Of a DNA stretch of 64,000 nt, positions 10,626 through 20,364 are shown piece after piece (the first letter of the stretch is position 1; each line of letters starts with the position of its first letter). The notes under the pieces are model-generated. The model made no database searches and had not been told where the DNA came from. It was given only the letters and a program-made list of their open reading frames with translations. The translations under genes were made by a program, and so were the position numbers. This DNA comes from Chrysophaeum taylorii (taxonomy: Eukaryota > Sar > Pelagophyceae > Pelagomonadales > Pelagomonadaceae), in the NCBI GenBank assembly GCA_029834535.1, contig JAQMWT010000653.1, positions 1 to 64,000 of the forward strand, given 5' to 3'.

Positions 10626-13600
10626 ATGGAAGACGATGATGCTGCCGTCGAGCAGCTACGATATGAAGAACCGCCAAGCCGTCAGGATGAGACGAACGAG
10701 CGGAATGACGATGATGATAATGATGACGATGAAGAAGAGCACGATACAGAAGTTGACGAGGAAGATGAGCTAGACTACAACGACGGCAAGCCCACGGAGA
10801 GACCGACGGGAGGACGATCGACAGCTCCGTCAACGCGTGCAGAACCCCCGGACGCAACGATAATGAATGAGTTCTATGAGGCTCACTTGCGGGCATTACG
10901 CGAAGAGAACGAACGCGCGCAAGAACGACTTTTAAAACAAATAGGGGAAGAGAACGAACGAAAAGAACGGCTACAACGGAAGGAGAAAGAAGAACTAATA
11001 GAGCGACTGCGTCGGGCCAACGACGAACGAAAAGAACTGCTACAACGGAAGGAGAAAGAAGAACTAATAGAGCAACTGCGTCGGGCCAACGCTCGAGCAG
11101 ACGCCTTCCAAGATCAAGTAAGCTCGTTGACCCGTGAAAGAGACGAGTTGCGTACGCCGAGTCGATCAAGGCGAGCGAGCAGCCCGGAGTCCCGAGCTGA
11201 GGAAGAGCCGCCGACTACACGATCACGCGCGAAAGCTAGGAAGCCGCGCTATGAAGACGATGATGAAGAAGAAAAGGAGGAGACGCGTGGCGCCGGAAGG
11301 ATCGACACCCAAGAGTTCTTGATGGGTTTTACGGATCGACTCGCCAGCGCGTTAGCTAAACACGATTGCAACAAGGAGCGGCGATCAGCCTCTGGATTAA
11401 AAACCGAAACTTTCAAACTGGCTCTCGATGGACGCGATCAGGACCAGTTCGAATTAGATGCGGGCGCGGTGATGAGTACGTTAGCCGAAGACCATTTCAG
11501 CTTGGAGAAACTCCGATATCTGCTTCCCGCGACCCTACGCGACACAGTCGCACCGATTTTTCGAGAACACTTAAAGAAGTATGAAGGCCTGTGTAAAGAC
11601 CTCGATCACCCAGCGTCTTTCTATTTACGTCGGGATATCGACGATGAGGAGTACGGTTCCGTGGTACGACGGATACGACGATTGAATGAGAAGTATTGCC
11701 TCAAGATTTTGAAATATTTCCGAGAGCGTTGTCCGCTGCCGGTGACGGCAGAGGAATCATTACGAAAGTTACAATGCACGACCCAAGCGACCGTTCCGAA
11801 ACGCTCTGGAGAACGTCACGTGCATACGTATTGCATTAAATTTCAGCAAGAAGGCATGGCGTACTGTTCCGTGGCCAACCGAGATCTCAACGATGTGGAG
11901 ATCATATCTTACCTGATACGCGGACTGGAGTCCAGCGAATTGACATCCCGCGTGCGAACGATGCGCAGCGGACACCCGACGACGTATAAGACGTTCACGT
12001 CTACGTTGTCGCTGATTACACGGCTCGAGAACGACTTCGCAACAGCCATGGCGGAGAAGAACAGCCGAAACTCAATGAACCCATCGAGCGGGAAGCCGCA
12101 GAAGCCACCGCCTGGACGCGGAGGACGAGCTCTCGTCTCGGGAACGAAAGATAAAACGACGAAATATGAAGCCTTACGCCTCGAAGAGAATCCGAAAAAG
12201 TGGTTCGAGAGGACGTGCAAGGACTGTGGGTTTTTCTTAGCGACCCACGACAAGGATGAACACGGGAACCGCGTCATTTGCAACCGCGAGCCCGACGACT
12301 ATTATGTAGCGATGTGCAAATACATCGAAGACGGCAGAAAGCCCATTTCGCGAGGACGATGGGAGAGCCGACAAAGGAAAGATAGTCACTCGCGTGACGA
12401 TGGCAGTTCTAATGCCACCCTCGGTTCGAGCGCTGCTCACGATATTCAGAGCAGACTCAATGATATGGGCACGCAGCTAACCACGGTTATGGATACCGTG
12501 AAGCACTTAACAGATGGACACGGCCGATCGTCTTCGACACGACCGGGCCGTCGAGATAGCCGGAGCCCCCGACGCCGCGACAAGAGCCGTAGTAGCTCGC
12601 GCCAGCGCCGACGGAAAGATAGTAGGAGCTCTAGCAGACATTCACGCCGCCGCCGGCGACGAAGATCTCGCGATCGCGATTCGGACGATGGTCGTTACCG
12701 GGAAGACTCGGGACAGTCGTCTACAACGTTCGCATTTACGACCCCTTGCGGTCAACAGTTACCATTAGGAGTGATGGTGTACCCGAACACGGACACCCGC
12801 ACCGACGACGCAGCCGACGCCCTTGCCGCGGCCGCATTCGAAGATCTTGCTCGCCCACCGATGGACGAGCCACCCAACGACGTGCTGACCAATCGTCGGT
12901 CTTTGGCACAGATTTATGAGCAGATGTCGAGCGATGAGCTCGAAGATTCGAGCGAGGAACTTGAAGCTCCACGATACTGGGAAGGCGATTCAGATTCGGA
13001 AGATGAAGAAGCTACACGTGAACCAGTGTCCGCGATAACGTTATTTGACGAGTCGTCCACGGACGACCCACCGTTTATTTTTGATGAGGAAGCCCTCGAT
13101 GCCATCGGCTTAGCTTTGGACCCTCCAGAGACGACCGCTGGCGACCGAACTGGCTGTGAGCCCGACATGGATTTCTGCAGTGATAGCTCGTGCGCGCATT
13201 CAACTGACGAGACGATGACCAGCGCGAGTAATGCAGACGACGATTTTACGATAGAGTTGACGTCGGGGACGACGCCATCTTTTCCTGCGGACCCCCCCGA
13301 AACGGTTTCGGTTATTACGGATCGAGACACGGATACGCCGCCGGAAGAAAAGGATAGATTTATGAAGAAGATTAGCAGCGTTCTCAGGTGGGACGAAGAC
13401 GAGCCGACGTGGAACCTGCAGGATTGGTGGACGAAAGCTCGGAATTTCTTGCTAAAGAAGCCACCAGAACAACCGCACAGCTGCAGACTCAATGCCGCAG
13501 CTGACACAGAACCGATCGCCGATGCTGATGAGGATCAGCAGGCGACGAATGAATTCACAGATGCATTCTGGGACGACGAAATGAATGATTTATGGGAGGG

Positions 13601-15134
13601 GTTGTTTGCTTCCAAGGATTACGAAGACCAGGATCCCCTACCAGCGTTTATTCCCTCGGAGATTGTCTTGGAGGAAGAGCGGAAGCCGCCAGATAAAGAG
13701 GCTGCCGCGAGCGTTATGGCGAAGACGCCAACAGATAATACGAAAGCTCAAGCCGCGGTATCGATGCCCAACCCCGGAGATGAGCGAATCAGAGCCCGAT
13801 GTGCTCACACTTCGTTGACGCCGCGAGACGGCAAGACGATAGAAGATGATTTGATTACCCTCCGTTGTTTAGATACGGGTACTCTAACGTTTATAGCCTG
13901 TCACATCTACAGGAATCGTGACGGACCGAAATTCTCGACGACAATCGGTGTCGATGGAATGGCAGATGTTTCTTATATTTGCCGAGAAATGGTCACAAAG
14001 TTGACCAAAGATCAGTTGATTTTCGATGAAGGCGAACTTCCGATGAAGCGCAAGCTGTACGGATCAGGGTTGAATACGACGACGATTTATCGTTGGATCG
14101 CCATTCGGGTCGCTTTCGCCGACGACTTCGCTGCCCCCATTGTCGCTATTGTAGCCGATACGAACTATCTGTTCCTGTTGGGAGGGCGCGATATACGAGT
14201 TTTAGGAGCCATCGTGGATTATCCCCACGATCGGATCTGTTTTTGTCGAACCCAAGTCGTCTACGGGCGCAAAAAGATTAAAGTTAAGGATGAACGAGTC
14301 GATGCACCAATCGTGACCTTTCGATCTATTTACGATCGAGATCCGATAACCGTACCGATTTACAATCATCAACACGATGCCTTTCGGCAGAGTCTCGACC
14401 TGGTCAAGACTCGAGTTTACGCTCGTTTGAGCACGATTAAAGATCTCCGAAGCCCGCCGCCGGAACGTAAGGTAGCCTTGGCTACGCGGGGACATGCTAC
14501 GACCAAATTCTCCCCAGCTCCGGGAGAAGACGCGCGAGAGCTAGCTTATGCTGCGCGCACGCTTCAAATCGAGCCCGGTCGAACTTACAATCTACCGGTT
14601 ATTTTGTCGAAACCTATGGAAATGGGACAGGTTTTCGTCGCTACGTTTGCTGAGAACGAGCAGTTGGGAGTTGTCGAAGGAATGTGTTCTTCTTGCGAAG
14701 AGCGCGACCGGTCCGCTGCTCGGGTGGCGGTTACTGCCACGGAAGAAGTGCCGACGGTCGTCACTCAAGGCGAAGTCCTTGCGATTGGCGATATCGTTAG
14801 GTACGAAGATGAGTTGAACGTCTCTACGATCAACGAACTTACGAAAGAATGTGAAGAAGGATACGACAAGGGGAACCTTTCTTTCACCGTTTCTGTCGCT
14901 AGTCACTTGACGCGATGCGACGAATCTCCCCCGCCGATGCTGCTGAGCACGGTGCAGAAGGACGCTACGACCGCTATGGCGGACAAGTCCACCCTCAAAC
15001 GACCTGAAGGCAGCGACGATTTCGCTCGAAGGTCGGAAGAAGATGAAAAGAAATGCCGCGAGATCACCGAAGCGGAGATCCGCCGCCGATATGAAAGGTT
15101 CAATGGCTTCCAATCACTTATCGCAAGGTGGTGA
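10626..15134 (+). CDS. Gag-protease polyprotein of G1
   Basis: An ATG opens a 1502-codon frame. In order: an Asp/Glu-rich N-terminus; a coiled coil (about residues 78-170) with a duplicated 23-residue unit; a capsid-like helical region (about 255-470, including EDHFSLEKLRYLLPATLRDTV); a CxxCGFF...THDxDEHGNRVxCNR zinc-finger-like motif (about 531-556); an Arg/Ser-rich tract (about 637-690); an acidic disordered linker; a retropepsin-like domain with VDGMADVSY near 1109 and LLGGRDIRVLGAIVD about 75 residues later; then a beta-rich segment of unknown role (about 1300-1420). Gag packages the RNA and protease cuts the precursor. G3 shares all these parts. Confidence 0.9.
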   Translation: MEDDDAAVEQLRYEEPPSRQDETNERNDDDDNDDDEEEHDTEVDEEDELDYNDGKPTERPTGGRSTAPSTRAEPPDATIMNEFYEAHLRALREENERAQERLLKQIGEENERKERLQRKEKEELIERLRRANDERKELLQRKEKEELIEQLRRANARADAFQDQVSSLTRERDELRTPSRSRRASSPESRAEEEPPTTRSRAKARKPRYEDDDEEEKEETRGAGRIDTQEFLMGFTDRLASALAKHDCNKERRSASGLKTETFKLALDGRDQDQFELDAGAVMSTLAEDHFSLEKLRYLLPATLRDTVAPIFREHLKKYEGLCKDLDHPASFYLRRDIDDEEYGSVVRRIRRLNEKYCLKILKYFRERCPLPVTAEESLRKLQCTTQATVPKRSGERHVHTYCIKFQQEGMAYCSVANRDLNDVEIISYLIRGLESSELTSRVRTMRSGHPTTYKTFTSTLSLITRLENDFATAMAEKNSRNSMNPSSGKPQKPPPGRGGRALVSGTKDKTTKYEALRLEENPKKWFERTCKDCGFFLATHDKDEHGNRVICNREPDDYYVAMCKYIEDGRKPISRGRWESRQRKDSHSRDDGSSNATLGSSAAHDIQSRLNDMGTQLTTVMDTVKHLTDGHGRSSSTRPGRRDSRSPRRRDKSRSSSRQRRRKDSRSSSRHSRRRRRRRSRDRDSDDGRYREDSGQSSTTFAFTTPCGQQLPLGVMVYPNTDTRTDDAADALAAAAFEDLARPPMDEPPNDVLTNRRSLAQIYEQMSSDELEDSSEELEAPRYWEGDSDSEDEEATREPVSAITLFDESSTDDPPFIFDEEALDAIGLALDPPETTAGDRTGCEPDMDFCSDSSCAHSTDETMTSASNADDDFTIELTSGTTPSFPADPPETVSVITDRDTDTPPEEKDRFMKKISSVLRWDEDEPTWNLQDWWTKARNFLLKKPPEQPHSCRLNAAADTEPIADADEDQQATNEFTDAFWDDEMNDLWEGLFASKDYEDQDPLPAFIPSEIVLEEERKPPDKEAAASVMAKTPTDNTKAQAAVSMPNPGDERIRARCAHTSLTPRDGKTIEDDLITLRCLDTGTLTFIACHIYRNRDGPKFSTTIGVDGMADVSYICREMVTKLTKDQLIFDEGELPMKRKLYGSGLNTTTIYRWIAIRVAFADDFAAPIVAIVADTNYLFLLGGRDIRVLGAIVDYPHDRICFCRTQVVYGRKKIKVKDERVDAPIVTFRSIYDRDPITVPIYNHQHDAFRQSLDLVKTRVYARLSTIKDLRSPPPERKVALATRGHATTKFSPAPGEDARELAYAARTLQIEPGRTYNLPVILSKPMEMGQVFVATFAENEQLGVVEGMCSSCEERDRSAARVAVTATEEVPTVVTQGEVLAIGDIVRYEDELNVSTINELTKECEEGYDKGNLSFTVSVASHLTRCDESPPPMLLSTVQKDATTAMADKSTLKRPEGSDDFARRSEEDEKKCREITEAEIRRRYERFNGFQSLIARW
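10956..11093 (+). repeat. 69-bp tandem duplication in G1 gag coiled coil
   Basis: Two nearly identical 69-bp units (10956-11024 and 11025-11093) encode RKEKEELIE(R/Q)LRRAN-type heptads. The period keeps the frame, so the coiled coil is lengthened by 23 residues. Confidence 0.9.
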
Positions 15135-15922
15135 TGCTGTTCAGTGGAGCCGGAGGCAGTACTTTAGGTCTCCAACGAGCCAACGAAACGTGTGGGACGT
15201 CGTTTCGAGTCGTGCTAGCACTCGATGCGTCGGACACCGCCAACCAGATCCACCACAAGAACTTTCCGAATATTCCTGTGGTGCAGCACACACTGTGTGG
15301 TCGCTATGTTACAACCTTACGGTTGATCGAATCTTTACCCTACGCGGAATGGTCGTCGTCGATGTGTGTCGCGTCGCCACCCTGCGTACACTCCGCTCTG
15401 TGCAACTTGACCTCCAGAGATGTTGGGAAAGGAGTTACCGCTACCCACTGGACGATGAAATTATGCAAGATGGCTGGTTTCTTCATGTGGTTGATAGAGC
15501 AGGAGGCTTCGATTATTTCTTACGTTGCACGTTTGCACCCTTACGTGTACGTCGTCAATTTTTACGACATAACTCCCAATTTGATGAGCTGTCGCGTGCG
15601 ATTGTTGGTTTCCAGCCATCCGCTCCATTTGCGCGCAGTTCCAAAGACTTGCAAGAATATGCAGCAAGAGTTCGCCGCAGCACTTGGCTACGCCGACGAA
15701 CGACATTTACTTCAGATGAACAATTTAGGATCATCACGAGCCGCGACAGACGCAGCTTACACCGTTACGCGTGTCCCGCTTCGCGTAGGACCGCACCGTT
15801 CCGATTACAGATCTCTGAATCTGAAAATGACTTCGGAGTTGCTGACGATGCCCCCTGATTTTGATTGGGCCGGCTTCTCCAGGACGACCTCGTTGAAACA
15901 CTGCGTCCGTCGTGCCACCTGA
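15128..15922 (+). CDS. Cytosine-5 DNA methyltransferase-like domain of G1
   Basis: About 260 codons lie between protease and RT. Seen: motif I-like MLFSGAGGSTLGLQRA; ALDASDTANQIHHKNFP in the place of motif II; the catalytic-type PPC at residues 84-86 (15377-15385) in MCVASPPCVHSA; an Ile-Glu-Gln-Glu in the place of the ENV Glu; a VVNFYDITPNLMSCRVRLL segment with RxR as in motif VIII; and LLTMPPDFDW near the end, like the 'FPDDF' region. This order fits the DNA_methylase family, which puts a methyl group on C5 of cytosine. The domain is short, with little room for a target-recognition region. G3 has the same domain, so it is a family trait. Confidence 0.85.
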   Translation: MVMLFSGAGGSTLGLQRANETCGTSFRVVLALDASDTANQIHHKNFPNIPVVQHTLCGRYVTTLRLIESLPYAEWSSSMCVASPPCVHSALCNLTSRDVGKGVTATHWTMKLCKMAGFFMWLIEQEASIISYVARLHPYVYVVNFYDITPNLMSCRVRLLVSSHPLHLRAVPKTCKNMQQEFAAALGYADERHLLQMNNLGSSRAATDAAYTVTRVPLRVGPHRSDYRSLNLKMTSELLTMPPDFDWAGFSRTTSLKHCVRRAT

Positions 15923-18900
15923 CACGATGGCCTTATTAGTGATCGATCTGCACAACTCTGTGACCAAGGAATTTCACCTGAGCGGCGAAGCTTTGCCGTC
16001 AGCGTTGAGTCCTGCAGACCGACCGTTTGATTATTATTTACAAATTGATGAAACCACCCTTCGTCACGTACAAGTTCCGCTGTTAAACACGCGCACACGT
16101 GTCGTAAGATGGGTGTCGACTGATGATCTCCAAGATCGCACCAAATGGAAACCTCCAGAGGTACCGTTGATTCCGCCTGCAACAGATGAGCCGGGGACGT
16201 CTCATGCTTCTTCTGCTGGGCCCCCCCGACAACCAAATTTAGACGTTCCGCCAGATCCTGAGCGAGATCGGGAACCGAAGATTAAGAGCGAGCCGAGTGT
16301 TCGTGTCAAAGGCGAGAGGATCAACAAAAGCCACCCGGAAGTGAAACTAAAATACGAGAAAAAGTTCGATGTGCCATGGAAAGATGCGCCGCGCGATGCT
16401 GAGGGTGCACCGCTGCCGCAGACTCCCGAGCATGTCAAGGACAACGAATCAATGAAAGTTAAAATTCCTACGAAGGAAGAAGTTGACAAGGTTGTGCAGG
16501 AGCTGGGAATTCCTGACAATCCGCACTTAGATGACGAGGCGAAACTGATGCTCCGTCACTGTGTGCAATATTCTTGGGCCTTTTTCGACCCGATTATGAG
16601 ACCTGTGGACTCGCCTCCTGTGTCTCTACGATTCAAAGACGCGAATCCGCGACCGACTAAGATGACGCCCTACCGATTGACGCCTGCGAAGCTCGATTGT
16701 CTCCGCAAGCAGATCAGCGAGTGGTGCCGGGATGGAGTCATTCGTCCGGCCAACTCACCTTGGGGCTTTCCTGTGTTGATGCTTCCGAAGAAAGGAGCTG
16801 AGCTTGGAACGTCAAACGCGTTCCGTGCTGCAGTTGACTTACGTCAGCTCAACGATCAATTGGTCAATGACAGCTGGCCGAACATTCGACAATATGATGC
16901 TTTAGCTTTTCTCGCCATGAGACGATGGCGGACGTGCATCGATATTAGATGGGGATGCCACAACCTTCGTTTGGATCCGGCAGCGCAAGACGCTGTCACG
17001 ATGGTTAGCCCACTTGGCGCTCATAGTTTCTTGCGATTGCCTCTAGGTGTGAAGACGGCCGGAGCTCTTTCCTGCAAGCAAATGGCGAGCGACCTTTCGA
17101 AATGGATGTATCAAGACTTGGTTGCGTTTGTTGACGATTTTATGATGGGATCCGACGATCTTCATCGACATTTACAAGTTTTGATCGAAGTGATGTGTCA
17201 TTTGACACAGAGATGGTACAGCGGTCGAACCGCGAAGTTCCACCTTCTCAAGGATGATATAGAATTTCTGGGACACATTCCTACCCCAGAAGGCTTGAAG
17301 CCGAATCCGAAGACGCTGGAAGCACTGCAGAAGATGCCGATTCCAGATACTTTACCGAATACGTCCCCGAAGACCCAGATACGCTCTTTCATCGGCATGA
17401 GTAATTACTGCCGGCGATATGTGAAGGGCTACTCGACGATCGTGGAACCGCTGAGACGATTATGCCTCGAAGGTGTAAAGTTCGAGTGGACGCCCGAGTG
17501 TCAGAAAGCTTGGGATACGATTATTGAAGCTTTGGTTGATTCCCGTGGAGTCTACCACGCCGATTATGATCTGCCTTTTCAGATCCGATCCGATGCTTCC
17601 AAGGATGGACTTGGAGCATATCTCTTCCAGATTGTCGAAGTTAAGGGCGATGCCGGAAGAGTGACTCGAGAAGAACGAGTGATTGAATATTGGAGCCGAG
17701 CTGTGCCGAAGGAGATGCGCAATTACGAGCCCCGTCGGCTAGAGCTGCTGGCAGTTATACTTTCTCTAGAGCATTTTCGAGCCTACATCGAAGGGCACCG
17801 TACTGTTTTGGAGACCGATCACCGAAATTTGACGTTTTTACGTAAGGCGACGCACTCGTCTGGGCAGCTTGCTCGTTGCGCGATGCGCCTCGCCAATTTT
17901 GACCCTGAACTTGGTTACAAGCCGGGAAAGTCACCGGGAATGAGTATCCCTGACTGTCTCTCCCGCAACCCGATAGATCATGTCATCGAGACTGACGAGT
18001 TTGGAGAACCTTTGAACCGCGCTTATTTGGTGTTCCAAGAGCTTCCCCGACCTGTTGATGACCGAGGAGTTCCCGCCTCCGGCTGCCACTTCATAATGTC
18101 GTTTATTACGACCGAACTTCCGGAAGACGAGGAAGAAGATCCTGAAAAGGATCCAATGAAATTGGCTACGTCTCACGCTACGAGACAACGTCGGAAGAAC
18201 CGTGCGCGCGATGAGCCACCGATCTTCAAGGACGCAGCCGCTTACAAAGATTATATCGATAAGATACCCGATAATATGACGCTCGCCGAGATCGCACGTG
18301 AGCAAGAATCTGATGCTACTTGCGAGGATATTCGCTACCGAATGGCCCAAGGTCAGACGCCGCGACGTTCCCGAGCGAAGGAACGATTCGAAGTCGTTAA
18401 AGACGTTCTTTACCGCATTTCTGCTGATTTGCACCCGATGATTGTTGCACCTGCTACGTTGCGCAAGCGCATTATTCGACTCTACCATGACACTCCGGTT
18501 AACGGTGGTCATATGGGACGTCACAGTACTGTCCAGGCTATCCAAGAACGATTTTGGTGGCCTCACATGTCGAATGAAGTTGGAGTCTTCATTGCTGAAT
18601 GTTTAGTTTGCCAGAAAGCTCGTACGCCTGAGCCGAAACGAGCTGGACTCTTGCAGCAGCCCGTCTACGATGGTGATGGTGCTGTTCTCTGCATGGATTT
18701 ATTTGGACCGTTGCCCAGCGCTGGTCCCGAGACGTATCTTCTAGTATTTTTTGATCCGTTCTCGCATTTCTTGATTCTGGATGTTTTGAACGACAAGACT
18801 GCTGAGTCTGTCCTCGAGTCTTTTGTCATTAACATCCTCCTCAAGGGCTACTTGCCCCAGATGATTCGTACCGACAACGGTAAAGAGTTCGTGAACAAGT

Positions 18901-19787
18901 TGATGCGCGAGTTTTGCCATCTCTTCAACACACGATACCAAACTACGATTCCTTATCATGCCCAGTCGAACCCGGCTGAGCGTGTCAACCGATTTATCAA
19001 GGCCTTCCTCCGTGCTTGCCTTCAAGGCCGGAACATCACGGATTGGCCCGACTTTGCTCATTATATTGCGTTTTGCTACAACCGCAAGTTTATTCCAGGC
19101 ACGCAGATTTCTCCCTTTATGCTGCGCCTGAACCGTCAGCCGATGCTACCGACTGACTACACGCTCATGGATTTTGATACACGATTATTGCCGAAGACTC
19201 GCTCTGATGCAGTCGCCGAGACTCGCGAACGATTGAAATATTATACAAAGATCGTCCGCGAGGCTCGTGATAAAGCTTTGAAGAAACAACGATTGGCTTA
19301 CAATGCTGATCATGTTGATGTTGAATACAAGGAAGGATCGCACGTTTTGCTCTACATTCCTTTCCTTCAGAACGAACTTCGACCGGAATGGCGAGGGCCG
19401 TTTATTATCAAGGAACGCCTTTTCCCGGTCACCTATAGGATTGAGTCTCTCGACTCTCCGCCCGAAGAACGACGTGTTCATGTTAGTCAGATCACGCCTG
19501 TGATGGTACCTCCGATCGTTGATCAAGCCATCCGCAAACCCGAAGAAAACTTCCGTGATGATTATCAGCACGGTAAGTTTGTTGTTTTCCGGATTCCCGA
19601 CCGGAAGCGCTCCGATTGGCGCAAGAAGATTTATGTTGCTGAAGTTTACGAGCCTTACGATTATCAGAATGATCGTGTTGCTCTAAATTTCTATTCCGAT
19701 TTGGGTCCGAACGATGATGTCGCTTATTTCAAGCCGACCTCTCACCTTTCGCACCGCAAGCTCAAGCCCGAGTTCAAGGACGTTTAA
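15912..19787 (+). CDS. RT-RNase H-integrase polyprotein of G1
   Basis: A frame of about 1290 codons. Seen: a linker rich in Pro and charged residues; gypsy RT (about 230-450) with CLRKQISEWCRDGVIRPANSPWGFPV, RAAVDLRQLN, a LPLGVKTAG element and AFVDDFMMGS; RNase H (about 555-660) with RSDASKDGLGAYLFQ, RRLELLAVILSLEHF and ETDHRNL; integrase with an HHCC zinc site (about 855-905), the core Asp in CMDLFGPLP, Asp in RTDNGKEF and Glu in NPAERVNRF; and a C-terminal barrel-like tail (about 1220-1290). The order RT-RH-IN is typical of Ty3/gypsy. Coding similarity to G2 continues past the frame to about 19987. Confidence 0.93.
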   Translation: MPPDTMALLVIDLHNSVTKEFHLSGEALPSALSPADRPFDYYLQIDETTLRHVQVPLLNTRTRVVRWVSTDDLQDRTKWKPPEVPLIPPATDEPGTSHASSAGPPRQPNLDVPPDPERDREPKIKSEPSVRVKGERINKSHPEVKLKYEKKFDVPWKDAPRDAEGAPLPQTPEHVKDNESMKVKIPTKEEVDKVVQELGIPDNPHLDDEAKLMLRHCVQYSWAFFDPIMRPVDSPPVSLRFKDANPRPTKMTPYRLTPAKLDCLRKQISEWCRDGVIRPANSPWGFPVLMLPKKGAELGTSNAFRAAVDLRQLNDQLVNDSWPNIRQYDALAFLAMRRWRTCIDIRWGCHNLRLDPAAQDAVTMVSPLGAHSFLRLPLGVKTAGALSCKQMASDLSKWMYQDLVAFVDDFMMGSDDLHRHLQVLIEVMCHLTQRWYSGRTAKFHLLKDDIEFLGHIPTPEGLKPNPKTLEALQKMPIPDTLPNTSPKTQIRSFIGMSNYCRRYVKGYSTIVEPLRRLCLEGVKFEWTPECQKAWDTIIEALVDSRGVYHADYDLPFQIRSDASKDGLGAYLFQIVEVKGDAGRVTREERVIEYWSRAVPKEMRNYEPRRLELLAVILSLEHFRAYIEGHRTVLETDHRNLTFLRKATHSSGQLARCAMRLANFDPELGYKPGKSPGMSIPDCLSRNPIDHVIETDEFGEPLNRAYLVFQELPRPVDDRGVPASGCHFIMSFITTELPEDEEEDPEKDPMKLATSHATRQRRKNRARDEPPIFKDAAAYKDYIDKIPDNMTLAEIAREQESDATCEDIRYRMAQGQTPRRSRAKERFEVVKDVLYRISADLHPMIVAPATLRKRIIRLYHDTPVNGGHMGRHSTVQAIQERFWWPHMSNEVGVFIAECLVCQKARTPEPKRAGLLQQPVYDGDGAVLCMDLFGPLPSAGPETYLLVFFDPFSHFLILDVLNDKTAESVLESFVINILLKGYLPQMIRTDNGKEFVNKLMREFCHLFNTRYQTTIPYHAQSNPAERVNRFIKAFLRACLQGRNITDWPDFAHYIAFCYNRKFIPGTQISPFMLRLNRQPMLPTDYTLMDFDTRLLPKTRSDAVAETRERLKYYTKIVREARDKALKKQRLAYNADHVDVEYKEGSHVLLYIPFLQNELRPEWRGPFIIKERLFPVTYRIESLDSPPEERRVHVSQITPVMVPPIVDQAIRKPEENFRDDYQHGKFVVFRIPDRKRSDWRKKIYVAEVYEPYDYQNDRVALNFYSDLGPNDDVAYFKPTSHLSHRKLKPEFKDV

Positions 19788-20027
19788 TGTCGAAGTTTCA
19801 CCGACAAGTCCCGAATTTCCTCCAACACAACTCCTTGTGTCACGGATTTCGCTCCGCGCGAGATTGATGTGTTGATACCCAAGTTTACTTTACGCAGTGG
19901 CCGAGTTCCTGAACCGGTCATCACCCGCGTTTACCAGAAGATTCGTTCACGAGATGCTCGTAAGGCGAAGCCGCGCTCCTCGCGCTAGCACCTCGCTGGG
20001 GCAGTCGAATTCTTACCAGGGGAGTCC

Positions 20028-20364
20028 TGTGGCGGCAACTCCCGCCTCCTACGGCTTACCCCTATTCTAGGGCCCTCCCTATCAGGGGCACCCTACTCCG
20101 TTCTGATGATGTCAGTGTTCTCTATGACATCATCTTCCTTTTCCGTGACATGCGTCACCCTGATTTATGATTTTCGATGTATCCTTGATCATAAAGCAAC
20201 AGCCGGTCCTCAAGTTGTGAGGACCAGGCACGGAAGTTGTTTGTGGTCGTGTGGCAGGAGAACGGCCATCCTCGTCCAGTGACCCCACCAAGGGCACGGA
20301 CGCGAGCGGCGAGCCAGGATTCGAAGGCACGCCAGGTAGCCCCTAAAATTCTCCTTACGCCACA
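20028..20364 (+). repeat. 3' LTR of G1 (337 bp)
   Basis: It is a near-copy of 9824-10161 with the same TG...CA ends. It is preceded by a purine-rich AGGGGAG tract at 20018-20024, a probable plus-strand primer site, and followed by the second CTAGC. Confidence 0.93.

Larger units (their letters stand above)
9824..20364 (+). mobile_element. Ty3/gypsy-like element G1 with methyltransferase, nearly whole
   Basis: Two LTRs (9824-10161 and 20028-20364) are nearly identical: I count about six substitutions and one short indel. CTAGC is duplicated at 9819-9823 and 20365-20369. Inside are a primer-binding site, a Gag-protease frame, a cytosine-5 methyltransferase-like domain and an RT-RNase H-integrase frame, in the gypsy order with RT before integrase. 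The low LTR divergence makes it the youngest datable insertion here. It looks close to whole, with the parts in three overlapping open frames. Confidence 0.93.

Noticed and set aside
10510-11169. Minus-strand 219-codon frame over the G1 gag start, and other long antisense frames in G1
   Set aside because: They are shadows of the Glu/Arg-rich coding strand. Only the plus-strand frame has domain order and a counterpart in G3.
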